Positions 1 to 8,015 are shown, counted from the stretch's first letter. The stretch is DNA of 35,130 nucleotides from an uncultured Bacilli bacterium (GCA_947630195.1 CANRGQ010000003.1:1-35130); one strand, 5' to 3'. Notes: generated by a model from the letters alone, not told the origin. Numbers and translations are program-made.

Positions 1-30
1 TAAATTTAATATAATATCTTCTTTATTCAT
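1..30 (-). CDS. 5' end of a gene running off the left edge
   Basis: Only the first ten codons are inside the window, reading MNKEDIILNL. The ATG is preceded at good distance by an AAAGGA ribosome binding site (about 39-45) and by a promoter whose -10 (TATAAT, complement 55-60) lies within an inverted repeat. The product cannot be recognised from ten residues. Its own promoter with an operator-like palindrome suggests a separately regulated gene, possibly part of the accessory segment to its right. Confidence 0.5.
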   Translation of the reverse strand, partial: MNKEDIILNL

Positions 31-48
31 TTTCTTTTGTTCCTTTCT

Positions 49-74
49 ACATACATTATATCATATATGTATGT
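49..74 (-). promoter_or_regulatory. Promoter -10 inside an operator-like inverted repeat
   Basis: The arms ACATACAT (49-56) and ATGTATGT (67-74) are perfect inverted repeats separated by 10 bases. A consensus TATAAT on the minus strand (55-60) overlaps the left arm. No good -35 is seen. The layout suits a repressor site controlling the gene that leaves the window on the left, perhaps autoregulated. The regulation is inference. Confidence 0.45.
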
Positions 75-111
75 TAAAAGGAACATACTTTTTGCTTTTT
101 TCCTAAAAATT

Positions 112-148
112 AAAAAATGTTAACATAATTTATTCGTTAACATTTTTT
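112..148. terminator. Bidirectional AT-rich terminator hairpin
   Basis: A perfect 13-bp stem is formed by 112-124 (AAAAAATGTTAAC) and 136-148, with an 11-base loop. The outer part of the stem gives a T run in either direction. It could end transcription arriving from the 435-aa gene side. Apart from this hairpin, the SEC-C remnant and the repeat pair, nothing else is supported between 75 and 486. Confidence 0.55.
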
Positions 149-273
149 AATTTCAAATGATTTTTTAGTTTTTTTAATTTTTTTGCAAACAATTTGCAAA
201 CAAAATTCATTATTTTCCTGCTTCTTTAGTAATTTTTATATTTTGTATTTTGTATTTGATATAAATTCCTTTA

Positions 274-339
274 TTTATAAGGGATTCAAGCCTACTTTCC
301 ACAACAGTTTTTATACTTTTTACCACTCCCACAAGGTGA
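274..339 (-). pseudogene. Decayed duplicate of the secA 3' end (SEC-C motif plus terminator)
   Basis: Reading complement 339-292 gives SPCGSGKKYKNCCGK and a stop. Apart from the first residue, this matches the last residues of the SecA encoded at 2648-5134. The base directly upstream starts a stop codon (TTA at 340-342), so no longer open frame remains. Similarity continues past the stop into CCCTTATAAATAAAGG, a weakened form of the secA terminator hairpin. The remnant therefore comes from a secA end rather than from an unrelated SEC-C protein. Such a copy is expected if an element inserted at, or recombined through, the 3' end of secA. Confidence 0.7.
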
Positions 340-457
340 TTAATTAAAACAACCAAGTAATTTTTTCCTTTTAAATTGGGCTTTTTTATCTAAACATTTT
401 AATATATTATGTTTAAATTGCAATAAAGTAATGTTTATTTTCTTACAATAAAGTTTA

Positions 458-480
458 AACTTATCTAATAACTTATCTAA
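458..480. repeat. Paired 11-bp direct repeat, left flank of the two-gene cassette
   Basis: AACTTATCTAA occurs at 458-468 and again at 470-480. The same 11-mer occurs twice at 2544-2565 in the same orientation. The two pairs enclose exactly the 435-aa and 206-aa genes. Twin short direct repeats near both ends of a segment resemble arm-type integrase sites, but no integrase is visible in the window. Confidence 0.6.
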
Positions 481-486
481 AAAATT

Positions 487-1794
487 CTAATTATTATGGT
501 TATTCCACTTTAGTTGTCTTTTTAATGCAACTTCAATATATTTCCATGTTTCTTCATTTGATAATCTAGCAAGAATAAATGGGTGCCTTGTATCTAAAAA
601 AATTTTTTTAAAATCTTCTATTGTATATTGATTCTTATCTAAAAATTCTAATACAAGACCTGAATGAATTTGGGATATATAATCATCCATTGTAAATTTT
701 CTAAAACTATCCCCTTCTTTATCTAATTCAACAACTTGAACATCTCTATAAACAATTTGAGTTAGCAAATCTAAAGCAATATCACTTTTATTCTCATAAT
801 TAGCTATCTCATACATCGTTACATATTGTTGAATTGCTAGTTGTAAGCATCTTATAGCATTAAAATTTTCTAATACTCTATCGGTTTTGTTTCTTTTAGA
901 GGCTATAATAAAAATCTTATATCCTGTGTTATCAAGATCTGAAGCTACTTTATTTGCAAATTGCCACATAATATCCCTAACACTAACACTTTTATATTTA
1001 ATTTTCTCAAAATCTGTCATATATTCGCTATATACAAATTCGTTCTTTTTCATTATTCTTTCAAAAAATAATATTTCTCTTATTTTTTTATCATAGTCTT
1101 CAAAATCTTTTAATGTTTTGTCACTTAATTCTAATTTTTCTTTACTGTACATATCAGTTCTAATATAGATCTTGTTATTACAATTTGGACATTTTCTATT
1201 TACTTTTATTTGTTTGTCTAAAATACAACCACAACTTATGCAAGCATTATTACTTAAGCTTTCTTTTGCTTCCTTTAAATTGAATGCACAATTTCTAATA
1301 TAATCATAATATTCTTCATCAAAATATTTTAATTTTCTTTGACTATTGTTGTTTGAAATGTCTATTATTTTAGTTTTATTCCCCTTTTGATTTTCATCAT
1401 TATTAATTTTACTATTTATATCGTTAAGGATAATATTTAGTTGTGGATCGCAACAATGACCATATGAATCTTTAATATTTTGTTTTAATTCTTGTATTTT
1501 TTTCTCTCTGTCATCTTTATCTTCAATCCTATTAATTTCTTTTAATTTTTTATAATATGTATCATTTAATTGCTCATAAATTCTTTTTTGAAAAGTTTCA
1601 AAACTATCAACATGTAATTTCGAATATTTTTTTTCTAGCTCTTTTAATTGTCTGAAATATGACATCATAATTTTGTCAGATAAAACATATTCTTTAAAGG
1701 TGTCGTATCCTTTTACATTTTTTTCGTTCAATTCATTTATCTGCTTCATTAAAGATTTATATTTTTTCAAATATATTGAATCAAATAATCCCAT
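487..1794 (-). CDS. Hypothetical zinc-ribbon protein, second gene of the secA-linked cassette
   Basis: This 435-aa protein starts at ATG 1794, behind AGGTGA (about 7 bases upstream). I do not recognise a family. The first 130 residues are charged and helical, probably coiled coil. Residues 185-205 hold a zinc ribbon with Cys185, Cys188, Cys190, Cys202 and Cys205 (CISC then CPNC). The rest is mixed alpha/beta with no known catalytic motif. The opening MGLF plus a basic helix faintly recalls the SecA start (MGLLKRLL), which may be chance. The gene lies 39 bases after the HEPN-motif gene on the same strand, so the two are probably one operon. Its stop falls just inside the left pair of 11-bp repeats. 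A role in defence or stress with its partner is inference only. Confidence 0.75.
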   Translation of the reverse strand: MGLFDSIYLKKYKSLMKQINELNEKNVKGYDTFKEYVLSDKIMMSYFRQLKELEKKYSKLHVDSFETFQKRIYEQLNDTYYKKLKEINRIEDKDDREKKIQELKQNIKDSYGHCCDPQLNIILNDINSKINNDENQKGNKTKIIDISNNNSQRKLKYFDEEYYDYIRNCAFNLKEAKESLSNNACISCGCILDKQIKVNRKCPNCNNKIYIRTDMYSKEKLELSDKTLKDFEDYDKKIREILFFERIMKKNEFVYSEYMTDFEKIKYKSVSVRDIMWQFANKVASDLDNTGYKIFIIASKRNKTDRVLENFNAIRCLQLAIQQYVTMYEIANYENKSDIALDLLTQIVYRDVQVVELDKEGDSFRKFTMDDYISQIHSGLVLEFLDKNQYTIEDFKKIFLDTRHPFILARLSNEETWKYIEVALKRQLKWNNHNN

Positions 1795-1833
1795 TAAATC
1801 ACCTACTTTTGTTATTTATTATATCATAAATAC

Positions 1834-2454
1834 TTAAAAATCTATCATACAGTTTCCAACAATCCAAAGTAATTTGCTATCATAAATTTTATTAAAGTCT
1901 TCAAAGTTAAATCTTGTAATTCTATTATAATACGGATAATTAATCTTATCTTCATCTGAAATGCAATTTTTTATATCTTTTATGAGCTTGGCAAATAATA
2001 TATTTATCTGTTTTAGCAAATTAATTAATTCATTTGCTTCAATTTTAATAGTTTCATGTTTAATCTTAAAATTAAACTCAAAATAACAATATTTTCCACT
2101 TGCAGAAAAAGTTCTTTTTATTTCATGCATTTTATGTTCATATTTATTTCTAATCTTTCTTATTTTATCTAATATTTCATAATTGTTTTCTAGTATTTTA
2201 TTATAATCAAAATATAGATAAGAAATATTTTCTCTATATTCTAATAGTCCATCTGAATTTATACATTTTAAAACACCATTAGTGATTGAATAAGGAACTA
2301 ATCTAGGAATATCTTGTAGTATATCCAATATCTCCTTATGACTAGATTCATACTTAATAGATACATTAGTGCCACATAACTTTATCAATTTTTGATTTAA
2401 TATATATAATGTTTCAATATATCCAGATAAAGAATTAGCAATTTCAATATTCAT
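1834..2454 (-). CDS. HEPN-motif protein, first gene of the secA-linked cassette
   Basis: This 206-aa protein has an excellent ribosome binding site (AAAGGAGGT, 2461-2469) before ATG 2454. It is mostly helical. Residues 98-107 read IRKIRNKYEH and contain Arg102-Asn103-x3-His107, the R-x4-H signature of HEPN RNases with the usual Asn after Arg. HEPN proteins are often metal-independent RNases in toxin-antitoxin and phage-defence systems. Here the assignment rests on that motif and the helical context, with no whole-domain alignment. No nucleotidyltransferase antitoxin is present. The co-transcribed zinc-ribbon protein is the only candidate partner. It could instead be an unrelated helical protein with a chance motif. 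Confidence 0.7.
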   Translation of the reverse strand: MNIEIANSLSGYIETLYILNQKLIKLCGTNVSIKYESSHKEILDILQDIPRLVPYSITNGVLKCINSDGLLEYRENISYLYFDYNKILENNYEILDKIRKIRNKYEHKMHEIKRTFSASGKYCYFEFNFKIKHETIKIEANELINLLKQINILFAKLIKDIKNCISDEDKINYPYYNRITRFNFEDFNKIYDSKLLWIVGNCMIDF

Positions 2455-2543
2455 ATTATACCTCCTTTAGCTTCACTATTATTGAACAATATCTTTTTTT
2501 CATAATAAATTTAATATTTTTTCATATGCTAATAAAATTTAAA

Positions 2544-2565
2544 AACTTATCTAAAACTTATCTAA
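2544..2565. repeat. Paired 11-bp direct repeat, right flank of the two-gene cassette
   Basis: AACTTATCTAA lies at 2544-2554 and 2555-2565, identical in sequence and orientation to the pair at 458-480. It sits between the HEPN-gene leader and the secA terminator. Confidence 0.6.
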
Positions 2566-2603
2566 TCGCTATTTTCTATTAAAAAATACCTAAAAATTGG
2601 AAC

Positions 2604-2649
2604 AAGAAAAAACTCGTTTTTCCCTTATTTTATAAGGGTTTGCGAGTTT
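2604..2649 (-). terminator. Rho-independent terminator of secA
   Basis: On the minus strand, the outer arms AAACTCG and CGAGTTT (2643-2649 and 2610-2616) enclose an inner stem CCCTTAT/ATAAGGG (2632-2638 with 2622-2628), followed by a T run. It overlaps the secA stop codon. A degenerate copy of the inner stem lies at 274-290. Confidence 0.8.
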
Positions 2650-5134
2650 ATTTGCCACAACAATTTTTATATTTCTTACCACTACCACATGGACATGGAT
2701 CATTTCTTCCTACTTTAGTAACTCTTTTGGGAGCACTTTTAACTGTTTCTTTACCGTCATTAGCAACTCCTTTTAAAGTTTGTTTTCTTTCACTATTTTG
2801 ACGAACTTCGGCTTTAAGTAAGAATTGCGCCGTTAAATCTTCAATCTTAACAAGAAGACTATCAAACATTTCAAATCCTTCCATCGTATAGGCTTGGATT
2901 GGATTTGTTTGACCATATCCTCTTAGAGAAATTCCTTCTTTTAAATGTTCCATGGCACTCATATGATCTACCCAGTTAGAATCAATTATTCTTAAAGATA
3001 TCGCTTTTTCAAATTCATTCATAACTGGCGTATCAATCATTTTCTTTTCATAATCAGAAATAATTAATTTATAAATTTTTTCTCTTAATTCTTCATCATT
3101 TAAATCTTTAACATCTTTTAATTTTAAAGCATCATTTTTAAGATAGTTAGCATTAACATATTCAACTAATTCTTTTTTGTCATCTTCACTAATACTACCA
3201 TCTTTAGAATAATGACTTTCAATTAAATTAGTAATGGTATTTTTAAATACCCCAAGAATATTTTCGTGAATACTATCACTATCTAAGATTTCATTTCTTC
3301 TATTATAAATAATTTCTCTTTGTTCATTTAAAACATTATCATAATCAAGTAAAGTCTTACGAATATCGTAGTTATTACCTTCAACCTTCTTTTGAGCGGT
3401 TTCAATACTCTTAGTTAAGGCTTTAGAACGAATAGCTTGCATTTCTTCAATACCAAGTCTTGCGAGCATATTTCTTATACTTTCCGTACCAAATCTTCGC
3501 ATTAAGTCATCTTCAAAAGAAACAAAGAATTGACTTTTACCTGGATCTCCTTGACGACCGGCACGACCTCTTAATTGGTTATCAATACGACGGGACTCAT
3601 GTCTTTCCGTACCAATTACACAAAGGCCTCCAAGTTCCTTAACGCCTTCACCTAACTTAATATCGGTACCACGACCAGCCATATTGGTTGCTAAGGTAAT
3701 CGCCCCTTTTTCTCCGGCTTTCGCAATAATTTCCGCTTCTCTTTCATGGTTTTTGGCATTTAAGACTTCATGTTTTAATCCCGCTTTTTTAAGTAAACTA
3801 CTTAAATATTCATTGGCCTCAACAGAGATAGTACCAATCAAAATTGGTTCACCAGTGGCATGTATTTCTTTAACATAATTAATAATCGCATTATATTTAC
3901 CTTTACTAGTAGCGTATACTAAATCAGCATAATCTTCTCTAATAACTTCTTTATTTGTTGGTATTTCAATAACATACATGTTATAGATATTTCTAAATTC
4001 TTCTTCTTCGGTTTTAGCAGTACCTGTCATACCAGCCAATTTTTTATACATTCTAAATAAGTTTTGGAACGTAATCGTCGCCATTGTTTTAGTTTCTTCA
4101 TTAATAGTTACATTTTCTTTTGCTTCAATGGCTTGATGTAAGCCATCACTAAATTGTCGCCCAAACATTAAACGACCGGTAAATTGGTCAACGATAATAA
4201 CTGCATCATCTTGCACTACATAATCAACATCTTTTTTAAACCCATAATTGGCTTTTAAAGCTTGATTTAAATGGTGTACTAAAGCCGTATTATCTAAATC
4301 ATATAGATTTTTTAAATTGAAATAACTTTCAATTTTTTTACTACCTTCGGCAGTTAAACTAACATTTTTAGTTTTAACATCAATATCATAATCTTCTTCC
4401 TCTTTTAATCTTTTAACGGCTCTATCAGCTTCCACATAAAGATTTTTAGAGTTCATTCTACCCCCACTTATAATAAGCGGAGTTCTCGCTTCATCAATTA
4501 AAATAGAGTCAACTTCATCGATAATACAGAAGTTAAGTGGTCTTTGGACTCTATCTTCACTTCTTACGACCATATTATCTCTTAAGTAGTCAAAACCAAT
4601 TTCATTATTAGTGGAATATAAAATATCACAATTATAAGCATCTTGTTTTTCTTTTGGGCTCATTTCTCTTAAGTTGATACCTACAGTTACCCCTAGTAAA
4701 TCATAAACCGGTCTCATCCATTCCGCATTACGAGTTGATAAGTATTCATTGGTTGTAACAACATGAACACCTTTACCTGTTAAAGCATTAACATATGCAG
4801 GCAAGATAGTGGTTAAGGTTTTACCTTCACCAGTTTTCATCTCGGCTATATTACCATAATGGATAGCAAGTCCTCCTAGAAGTTGAACATAGAACGCTTT
4901 CTCTCCAATCGTTCTATAAGCGGCTTCTCTTGCTAAAGCAAATGCTTCCACTAAGATATCATCTAAAGTTTCACCTTTAGCTAATCTTTCTTTAAATTCT
5001 TCTGTTTTCTTTTTAAAATCGGCATCCTTTAATTTTTGCATATCTTCATCTAAAGCCACAATTTTATCGGCAATGCCTTCAAACCTTTTTAATTCTTTAT
5101 ACTCACTATTTAATAGTCTTTTTAATAGTCCCAT
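2648..5134 (-). CDS. secA: Preprotein translocase ATPase SecA
   Basis: SecA is the cytosolic motor that drives unfolded preproteins through SecYEG. This copy has 828 aa, normal for Firmicutes. Walker A GEGKT is at 102-106 and the DEVD Walker B box at 206-209. The nucleotide-binding-fold-2 motifs AGMTGTA and MAGRGTD are present. The C-terminal SEC-C zinc motif has Cys814, Cys816, Cys825 and Cys826 and follows a basic linker. ATG 5134 follows GAGGTGG. Bacillus also has hpf just before secA; here hpf lies upstream, separated by three small genes of other or unknown function. A strong terminator follows. The 3' end is unusual in having a second decayed copy about 2.3 kb downstream, beyond the HEPN/zinc-ribbon cassette. 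Confidence 0.98.
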   Translation of the reverse strand: MGLLKRLLNSEYKELKRFEGIADKIVALDEDMQKLKDADFKKKTEEFKERLAKGETLDDILVEAFALAREAAYRTIGEKAFYVQLLGGLAIHYGNIAEMKTGEGKTLTTILPAYVNALTGKGVHVVTTNEYLSTRNAEWMRPVYDLLGVTVGINLREMSPKEKQDAYNCDILYSTNNEIGFDYLRDNMVVRSEDRVQRPLNFCIIDEVDSILIDEARTPLIISGGRMNSKNLYVEADRAVKRLKEEEDYDIDVKTKNVSLTAEGSKKIESYFNLKNLYDLDNTALVHHLNQALKANYGFKKDVDYVVQDDAVIIVDQFTGRLMFGRQFSDGLHQAIEAKENVTINEETKTMATITFQNLFRMYKKLAGMTGTAKTEEEEFRNIYNMYVIEIPTNKEVIREDYADLVYATSKGKYNAIINYVKEIHATGEPILIGTISVEANEYLSSLLKKAGLKHEVLNAKNHEREAEIIAKAGEKGAITLATNMAGRGTDIKLGEGVKELGGLCVIGTERHESRRIDNQLRGRAGRQGDPGKSQFFVSFEDDLMRRFGTESIRNMLARLGIEEMQAIRSKALTKSIETAQKKVEGNNYDIRKTLLDYDNVLNEQREIIYNRRNEILDSDSIHENILGVFKNTITNLIESHYSKDGSISEDDKKELVEYVNANYLKNDALKLKDVKDLNDEELREKIYKLIISDYEKKMIDTPVMNEFEKAISLRIIDSNWVDHMSAMEHLKEGISLRGYGQTNPIQAYTMEGFEMFDSLLVKIEDLTAQFLLKAEVRQNSERKQTLKGVANDGKETVKSAPKRVTKVGRNDPCPCGSGKKYKNCCGK

Positions 5135-5151
5135 AATCCACCTCGCCTTTT

Positions 5152-5160
5152 ATTATAACA
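5152..5160 (-). promoter_or_regulatory. secA promoter (extended -10)
   Basis: On the minus strand TGTTATAAT gives an extended -10 (TG at 5159-5160, TATAAT at 5152-5157) about 17 bases before the secA start. The -35 is poor, as is common with extended -10 promoters. Confidence 0.5.
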
Positions 5161-5220
5161 CGACTTCCTAGAAAATAAAATTAAATCAGCAAATTTTATT
5201 AAATGAACAAATAAATTTAG

Positions 5221-5248
5221 TTGACTTATTGAATTATAGTGCTATAAT
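5221..5248 (+). promoter_or_regulatory. Strong housekeeping promoter
   Basis: TTGACT (5221-5226), a 16-base spacer and a consensus TATAAT (5243-5248) precede the membrane-anchored protein gene. An in-frame ATG at 5229 lies inside this promoter and so cannot be the start. Confidence 0.75.
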
Positions 5249-5276
5249 ATACCAACAAAGAAAGGGGAAAATAGAA

Positions 5277-6176
5277 ATGGACAACCAACAAAAATCTAAA
5301 TTAAATGAAATAATCACTTTATTAATTTTAACGACAGCTATTTTATCAGGAGCTATATTTACACTAAATAAATTAGATTCTAACAACAAAAAGGTAAAAT
5401 TGTCCAAAAATGATGATGTAAAAAAAATAACATCAGAAACAGAGGACTCTTTAGGTAAGGAAGATGTCTTTATAAGTGAAGATGAAGTTGACTATCAAAA
5501 ATTGGCAGCTAATTATGAAAAATCTTCACCATCTCAAAGTTTGGAAGACCAAATATATGATACAGAAAAATATTATATTGTATATAAAAATGGCTTACCA
5601 AAATTATATTATCTTAAAGAACCACATTTGATTTATGATTTAAATGATAAAAATGAACAAGAATTTATCAGAATTTATTGTGATGATACACCAAAATTTG
5701 ATAAAAAAGAGATAGTTAGTAGTTATGCTATAATTCCATGTCAAAAAATTATATCTTTAGATACATTTAATAATGAAACTTATGATTTTTTAAATAATGG
5801 CGAAAAAGTAGATAATTATCTTGATAACAATTATCAATATCCTACTACCTTCTATACCTATAATTATAATCTATTTGGAAAAAAACAAGAAAATGACTAC
5901 ATAAAAGAAGATTTAGGTATCTTTAAATTTATTAATGATTTAACTGGCGAGGTAGAATACCATATAGGTTATCAAGTTTCTTTCATGGGTGTTAAAGAAG
6001 AAATTCCTTATATCTATGACATAAAAGATAACCAAAATTATCGTTTACCTGATGTTGGTACTGTAGAATTTATAAGTATTAAGGATTATTGGGAAGAAAA
6101 AACAATCACCGCAAATAAAGCAATGGAAATTTTAAATGACTACATTAATAATCCGCAAAAAAATTTAAAAAAATAA
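5277..6176 (+). CDS. Hypothetical membrane-anchored protein
   Basis: I chose ATG 5277 (299 aa), which follows AAAGGGGA at 8 bases and lies downstream of a strong promoter. The longer frame from 5229 would begin inside the promoter. One transmembrane segment lies at about residues 9-31 (ITLLILTTAILSGAIF), so the protein is probably a type II membrane protein with an outside domain. An acidic, low-complexity stretch follows, then a 220-residue domain rich in Tyr, Asn and Asp. No family is recognised. The gene is monocistronic, transcribed against its neighbours, with its own promoter and terminator. Confidence 0.8.
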   Translation: MDNQQKSKLNEIITLLILTTAILSGAIFTLNKLDSNNKKVKLSKNDDVKKITSETEDSLGKEDVFISEDEVDYQKLAANYEKSSPSQSLEDQIYDTEKYYIVYKNGLPKLYYLKEPHLIYDLNDKNEQEFIRIYCDDTPKFDKKEIVSSYAIIPCQKIISLDTFNNETYDFLNNGEKVDNYLDNNYQYPTTFYTYNYNLFGKKQENDYIKEDLGIFKFINDLTGEVEYHIGYQVSFMGVKEEIPYIYDIKDNQNYRLPDVGTVEFISIKDYWEEKTITANKAMEILNDYINNPQKNLKK

Positions 6177-6188
6177 ATAATATAATCT

Positions 6189-6210
6189 AAAAACCTAACA
6201 AGGTTTTTTT
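6189..6210. terminator. Terminator shared by converging genes
   Basis: AAAAACCT (6189-6196), a 4-base loop and AGGTTTTT (6201-6208), with more T after. It ends the plus-strand 299-aa gene and overlaps the last codons of the convergent DUF2238-like gene. The A run on the other side allows use in both directions. Confidence 0.75.
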
Positions 6211-6767
6211 GTTTTTAACTTTATTATATACCAAATGCCCACTATTATGCTGCCAAGGAAGGCCACAAGCATATCTTCCATTGTATCAAAGACCCCAGTA
6301 GTTAAATGATGTTGCACATCCATCTTTAATATTATATCGGCCCCAAACTCCACAAATTCCCAAAGAGATGATGCCATTAAACTAAAACAAATGATAAATA
6401 AAACATTAAACCACATATTTTCTCTTTTATAAACTTTGAACCAGTTTAAAACTTCAATTCCCAGAATACTTGTAAGAATACCGGATGCAAAATGGGCTAA
6501 AACATCATACCACCAAAACATATCATAAAAACTTAAAACACTTCCTAAAAATTGAACCAAGAAAATAAAAATAATATAAATCAGTTCCCCTTTAGGACTT
6601 ATCTTAAGTCTAAATATATTCCCTATTATTTTTGGAAAACATAAAACAAGTAGCATTGAAGCACTAGCAATTACTCTATCATAGATATTATTATAAATAA
6701 AATATCCCATAAATATTAAAGATACTACACTAATAAGTATTATTAGAAAATTATTAAACTTCTTCAT
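6195..6767 (-). CDS. DUF2238 (YjdF-like) integral membrane protein
   Basis: ATG 6767 follows AGAGGTG at 5 bases, giving 190 aa. An upstream in-frame ATG at 6821 has no ribosome binding site. There are five or six hydrophobic segments. The middle carries WWYDVLAHFASG and later WEFVEFGAD and FDTMEDMLVAFLG, the conserved acidic/His pattern I associate with the DUF2238/YjdF membrane family, whose function is unknown. The conserved His and Asp residues lie at membrane edges and might bind metal or catalyse, but this is not established. It is divergent from the next gene and convergent with the previous one. Confidence 0.75.
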   Translation of the reverse strand: MKKFNNFLIILISVVSLIFMGYFIYNNIYDRVIASASMLLVLCFPKIIGNIFRLKISPKGELIYIIFIFLVQFLGSVLSFYDMFWWYDVLAHFASGILTSILGIEVLNWFKVYKRENMWFNVLFIICFSLMASSLWEFVEFGADIILKMDVQHHLTTGVFDTMEDMLVAFLGSIIVGIWYIIKLKTKKPC

Positions 6768-6832
6768 TCTACACCTCTTAAATATAAGGATAATTATATC
6801 AAAAAAATCTAAATAACGCATTATAAATCATC

Positions 6833-6861
6833 TTTACTTAAAAATTATCCCATGTTATAAT
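6833..6861 (+). promoter_or_regulatory. Promoter of the 99-aa gene
   Basis: TTTACT (6833-6838), a 17-base spacer and TATAAT (6856-6861), about 20 bases before the start codon. Confidence 0.7.
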
Positions 6862-6880
6862 AACAAACCGAGGTGAGATA

Positions 6881-7180
6881 ATGAAAGAACTAATTAATAA
6901 TATTGAAATTTTAGCTAATCAAGTTTTAATTACTTTAAAGAAAGATAAAGTATCTTATAAAGAATTTAACATTGCTTATGAAACATATTTATATATTATT
7001 AAATTAAAAGAATATTCTAATGAATTAGTAGAATATGAAGATTCTATAAGAAATCTTTTAATAAATGCTAAGGTTTCTTCTAAAGAAGAATTAGAAATGA
7101 TTTATGTCGGACACATAAAAAGAGACTTACAACCAAAAGAAGAAGAACAAAAAATACCTTGCCTACCATTTAAAAAATAA
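6881..7180 (+). CDS. Hypothetical small helical protein
   Basis: This 99-aa protein has a good ribosome binding site (GAGGTGA, 6871-6877) before ATG 6881 and its own promoter and terminator. It is predicted largely alpha helical, with alternating Lys/Glu and Leu/Ile, and has no membrane segment or known motif. The tail is charged (QPKEEEQK) and ends near a lone Cys. It stands alone on the plus strand between minus-strand genes. No function can be proposed. Confidence 0.7.
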   Translation: MKELINNIEILANQVLITLKKDKVSYKEFNIAYETYLYIIKLKEYSNELVEYEDSIRNLLINAKVSSKEELEMIYVGHIKRDLQPKEEEQKIPCLPFKK

Positions 7181-7183
7181 AAA

Positions 7184-7206
7184 TCTACCACGCGGTAGAC
7201 TTTTTT
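7184..7206. terminator. Bidirectional terminator between the 99-aa gene and hpf
   Basis: TCTACC (7184-7189), loop ACGC and GGTAGA (7194-7199), then CTTTTTT on the plus strand. On the minus strand the hairpin is followed by TTTTTATTTTTT. It serves both convergent genes. Confidence 0.8.
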
Positions 7207-7732
7207 ATTTAACATTAATAATTCCGTATTTATTATCTTTTCTTTTATAAATAACTGATACACATTCTTCATCTGTATTCTTAAAAACAAAGAAATCGTG
7301 ATTTAAAAGATTCATTTGTAAGATAGCTTCTTCTTCATCCATTGGTTTCGTATCAATATCTTTTCTTTTTATGATATCTAACTCTTCTTCTGGCTCACTA
7401 TCAAAATCAAAACTCATTTCGGGTATTTCATTACTCGTATATCTTTTCTTAAGTCTTGTTTTATTTTTTCTTATTTGACCTTCTAATTTATCCACTACCA
7501 AATCAATTGAGGCATATAAATCTTTATCAGATACTTCGGCTCTTAAAATAAACTTATTTAATGGTATAGTTACTTCAATAGTTTGTAAATTATTCTTACT
7601 TCTAATTAAGACTTTGCAATCAATATTGTCGGCATTCTCATAATACTTATTTAATCTATCTAATTTTTCGGTAATATAATCTTTGATAGATTTTGTTACT
7701 GTTAATTTGTCCCCTCTAATAGTATATTTCAT
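7205..7732 (-). CDS. hpf: Ribosome hibernation promoting factor, long form
   Basis: Long-form HPF binds the 30S decoding region through its N-terminal S30AE domain (about residues 1-95 here, beginning MKYTIRGDKLTVTKSI). It pairs ribosomes into inactive 100S dimers through its C-terminal domain (about 120-175, with the conserved segment around ILQMNLLNHDFFVFKN). Size (175 aa) and two-domain layout are normal. I use ATG 7732, about 10 bases after AGGAG. A GTG at 7741 touches the ribosome binding site and is less likely. A perfect inverted repeat overlaps the likely -10. Its place upstream of secA matches Bacillus. Confidence 0.96.
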   Translation of the reverse strand: MKYTIRGDKLTVTKSIKDYITEKLDRLNKYYENADNIDCKVLIRSKNNLQTIEVTIPLNKFILRAEVSDKDLYASIDLVVDKLEGQIRKNKTRLKKRYTSNEIPEMSFDFDSEPEEELDIIKRKDIDTKPMDEEEAILQMNLLNHDFFVFKNTDEECVSVIYKRKDNKYGIINVK

Positions 7733-7745
7733 GTTTATCACTCTC

Positions 7746-7770
7746 CTAACTTAATTTTATCATAAGTTAG
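7746..7770 (-). promoter_or_regulatory. Inverted repeat over the hpf promoter region
   Basis: CTAACTTA (7746-7753) and TAAGTTAG (7763-7770) form perfect 8-base arms around a 9-base loop that contains TAAAAT on the minus strand, a plausible -10. It may be an operator or the top of the hpf leader. No strong -35 is seen. Confidence 0.4.
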
Positions 7771-7793
7771 TTAAAATTACTATTCTTTAAAAG

Positions 7794-7819
7794 AAAAAAC
7801 TATTAAGCAATAGTTTTTT
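7794..7819 (-). terminator. Terminator of the cold-shock gene
   Basis: A perfect 11-bp stem, AAAAAACTATT (7794-7804) with 7809-7819, and a 4-base loop. It ends in a T run on the minus strand and overlaps the cspA stop codon. Confidence 0.85.
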
Positions 7820-8015
7820 GTTGTTCTTCAACTTCAATGGCTTGTAAGCCTTTTGGAGTTTCTACTAATTTAAAGTTAACAAGGGCTCCTTCATTTAAAG
7901 TCTTATAACCATCTTTGATAATAGCTGAATAATGAACAAAAATATCATCTAAGTTTTCATACTCAATAAATCCGTAACCTTTTTCGTTATTAAACCATTT
8001 TACTTTTCCGTACAT
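7803..8015 (-). CDS. cspA: Cold-shock domain protein
   Basis: This is a 70-aa single cold-shock domain that binds single-stranded RNA and DNA and acts as an RNA chaperone. The RNA-binding motifs KGYGFIEY (RNP1-like) and IFVHYSAI (RNP2-like) are intact, and the protein opens MYGKVKWFN. The start is ATG 8015, 4 bases after AGAGGTGG. The longer frame from GTG 8036 would include the ribosome binding site. The gene is monocistronic with its own promoter, a leader of about 80 bases and a terminator. The leader contains a strong Shine-Dalgarno before a two-codon frame (ATG GAA TAA, 8052-8044). Confidence 0.95.
   Translation of the reverse strand: MYGKVKWFNNEKGYGFIEYENLDDIFVHYSAIIKDGYKTLNEGALVNFKLVETPKGLQAIEVEEQQKTIA

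Noticed and set aside
181..200. TTTGCAAAC repeated twice (184-203) as an attachment core
   Set aside because: Suggestive of an integrase site but only one place is seen, with no matching copy at the other end of the cassette.
130..210. 26-codon minus-strand frame (MNFVCKLFAKK...)
   Set aside because: Lysine- and leucine-rich by AT bias, weak ribosome site, and it runs into the terminator hairpin at 112-148.
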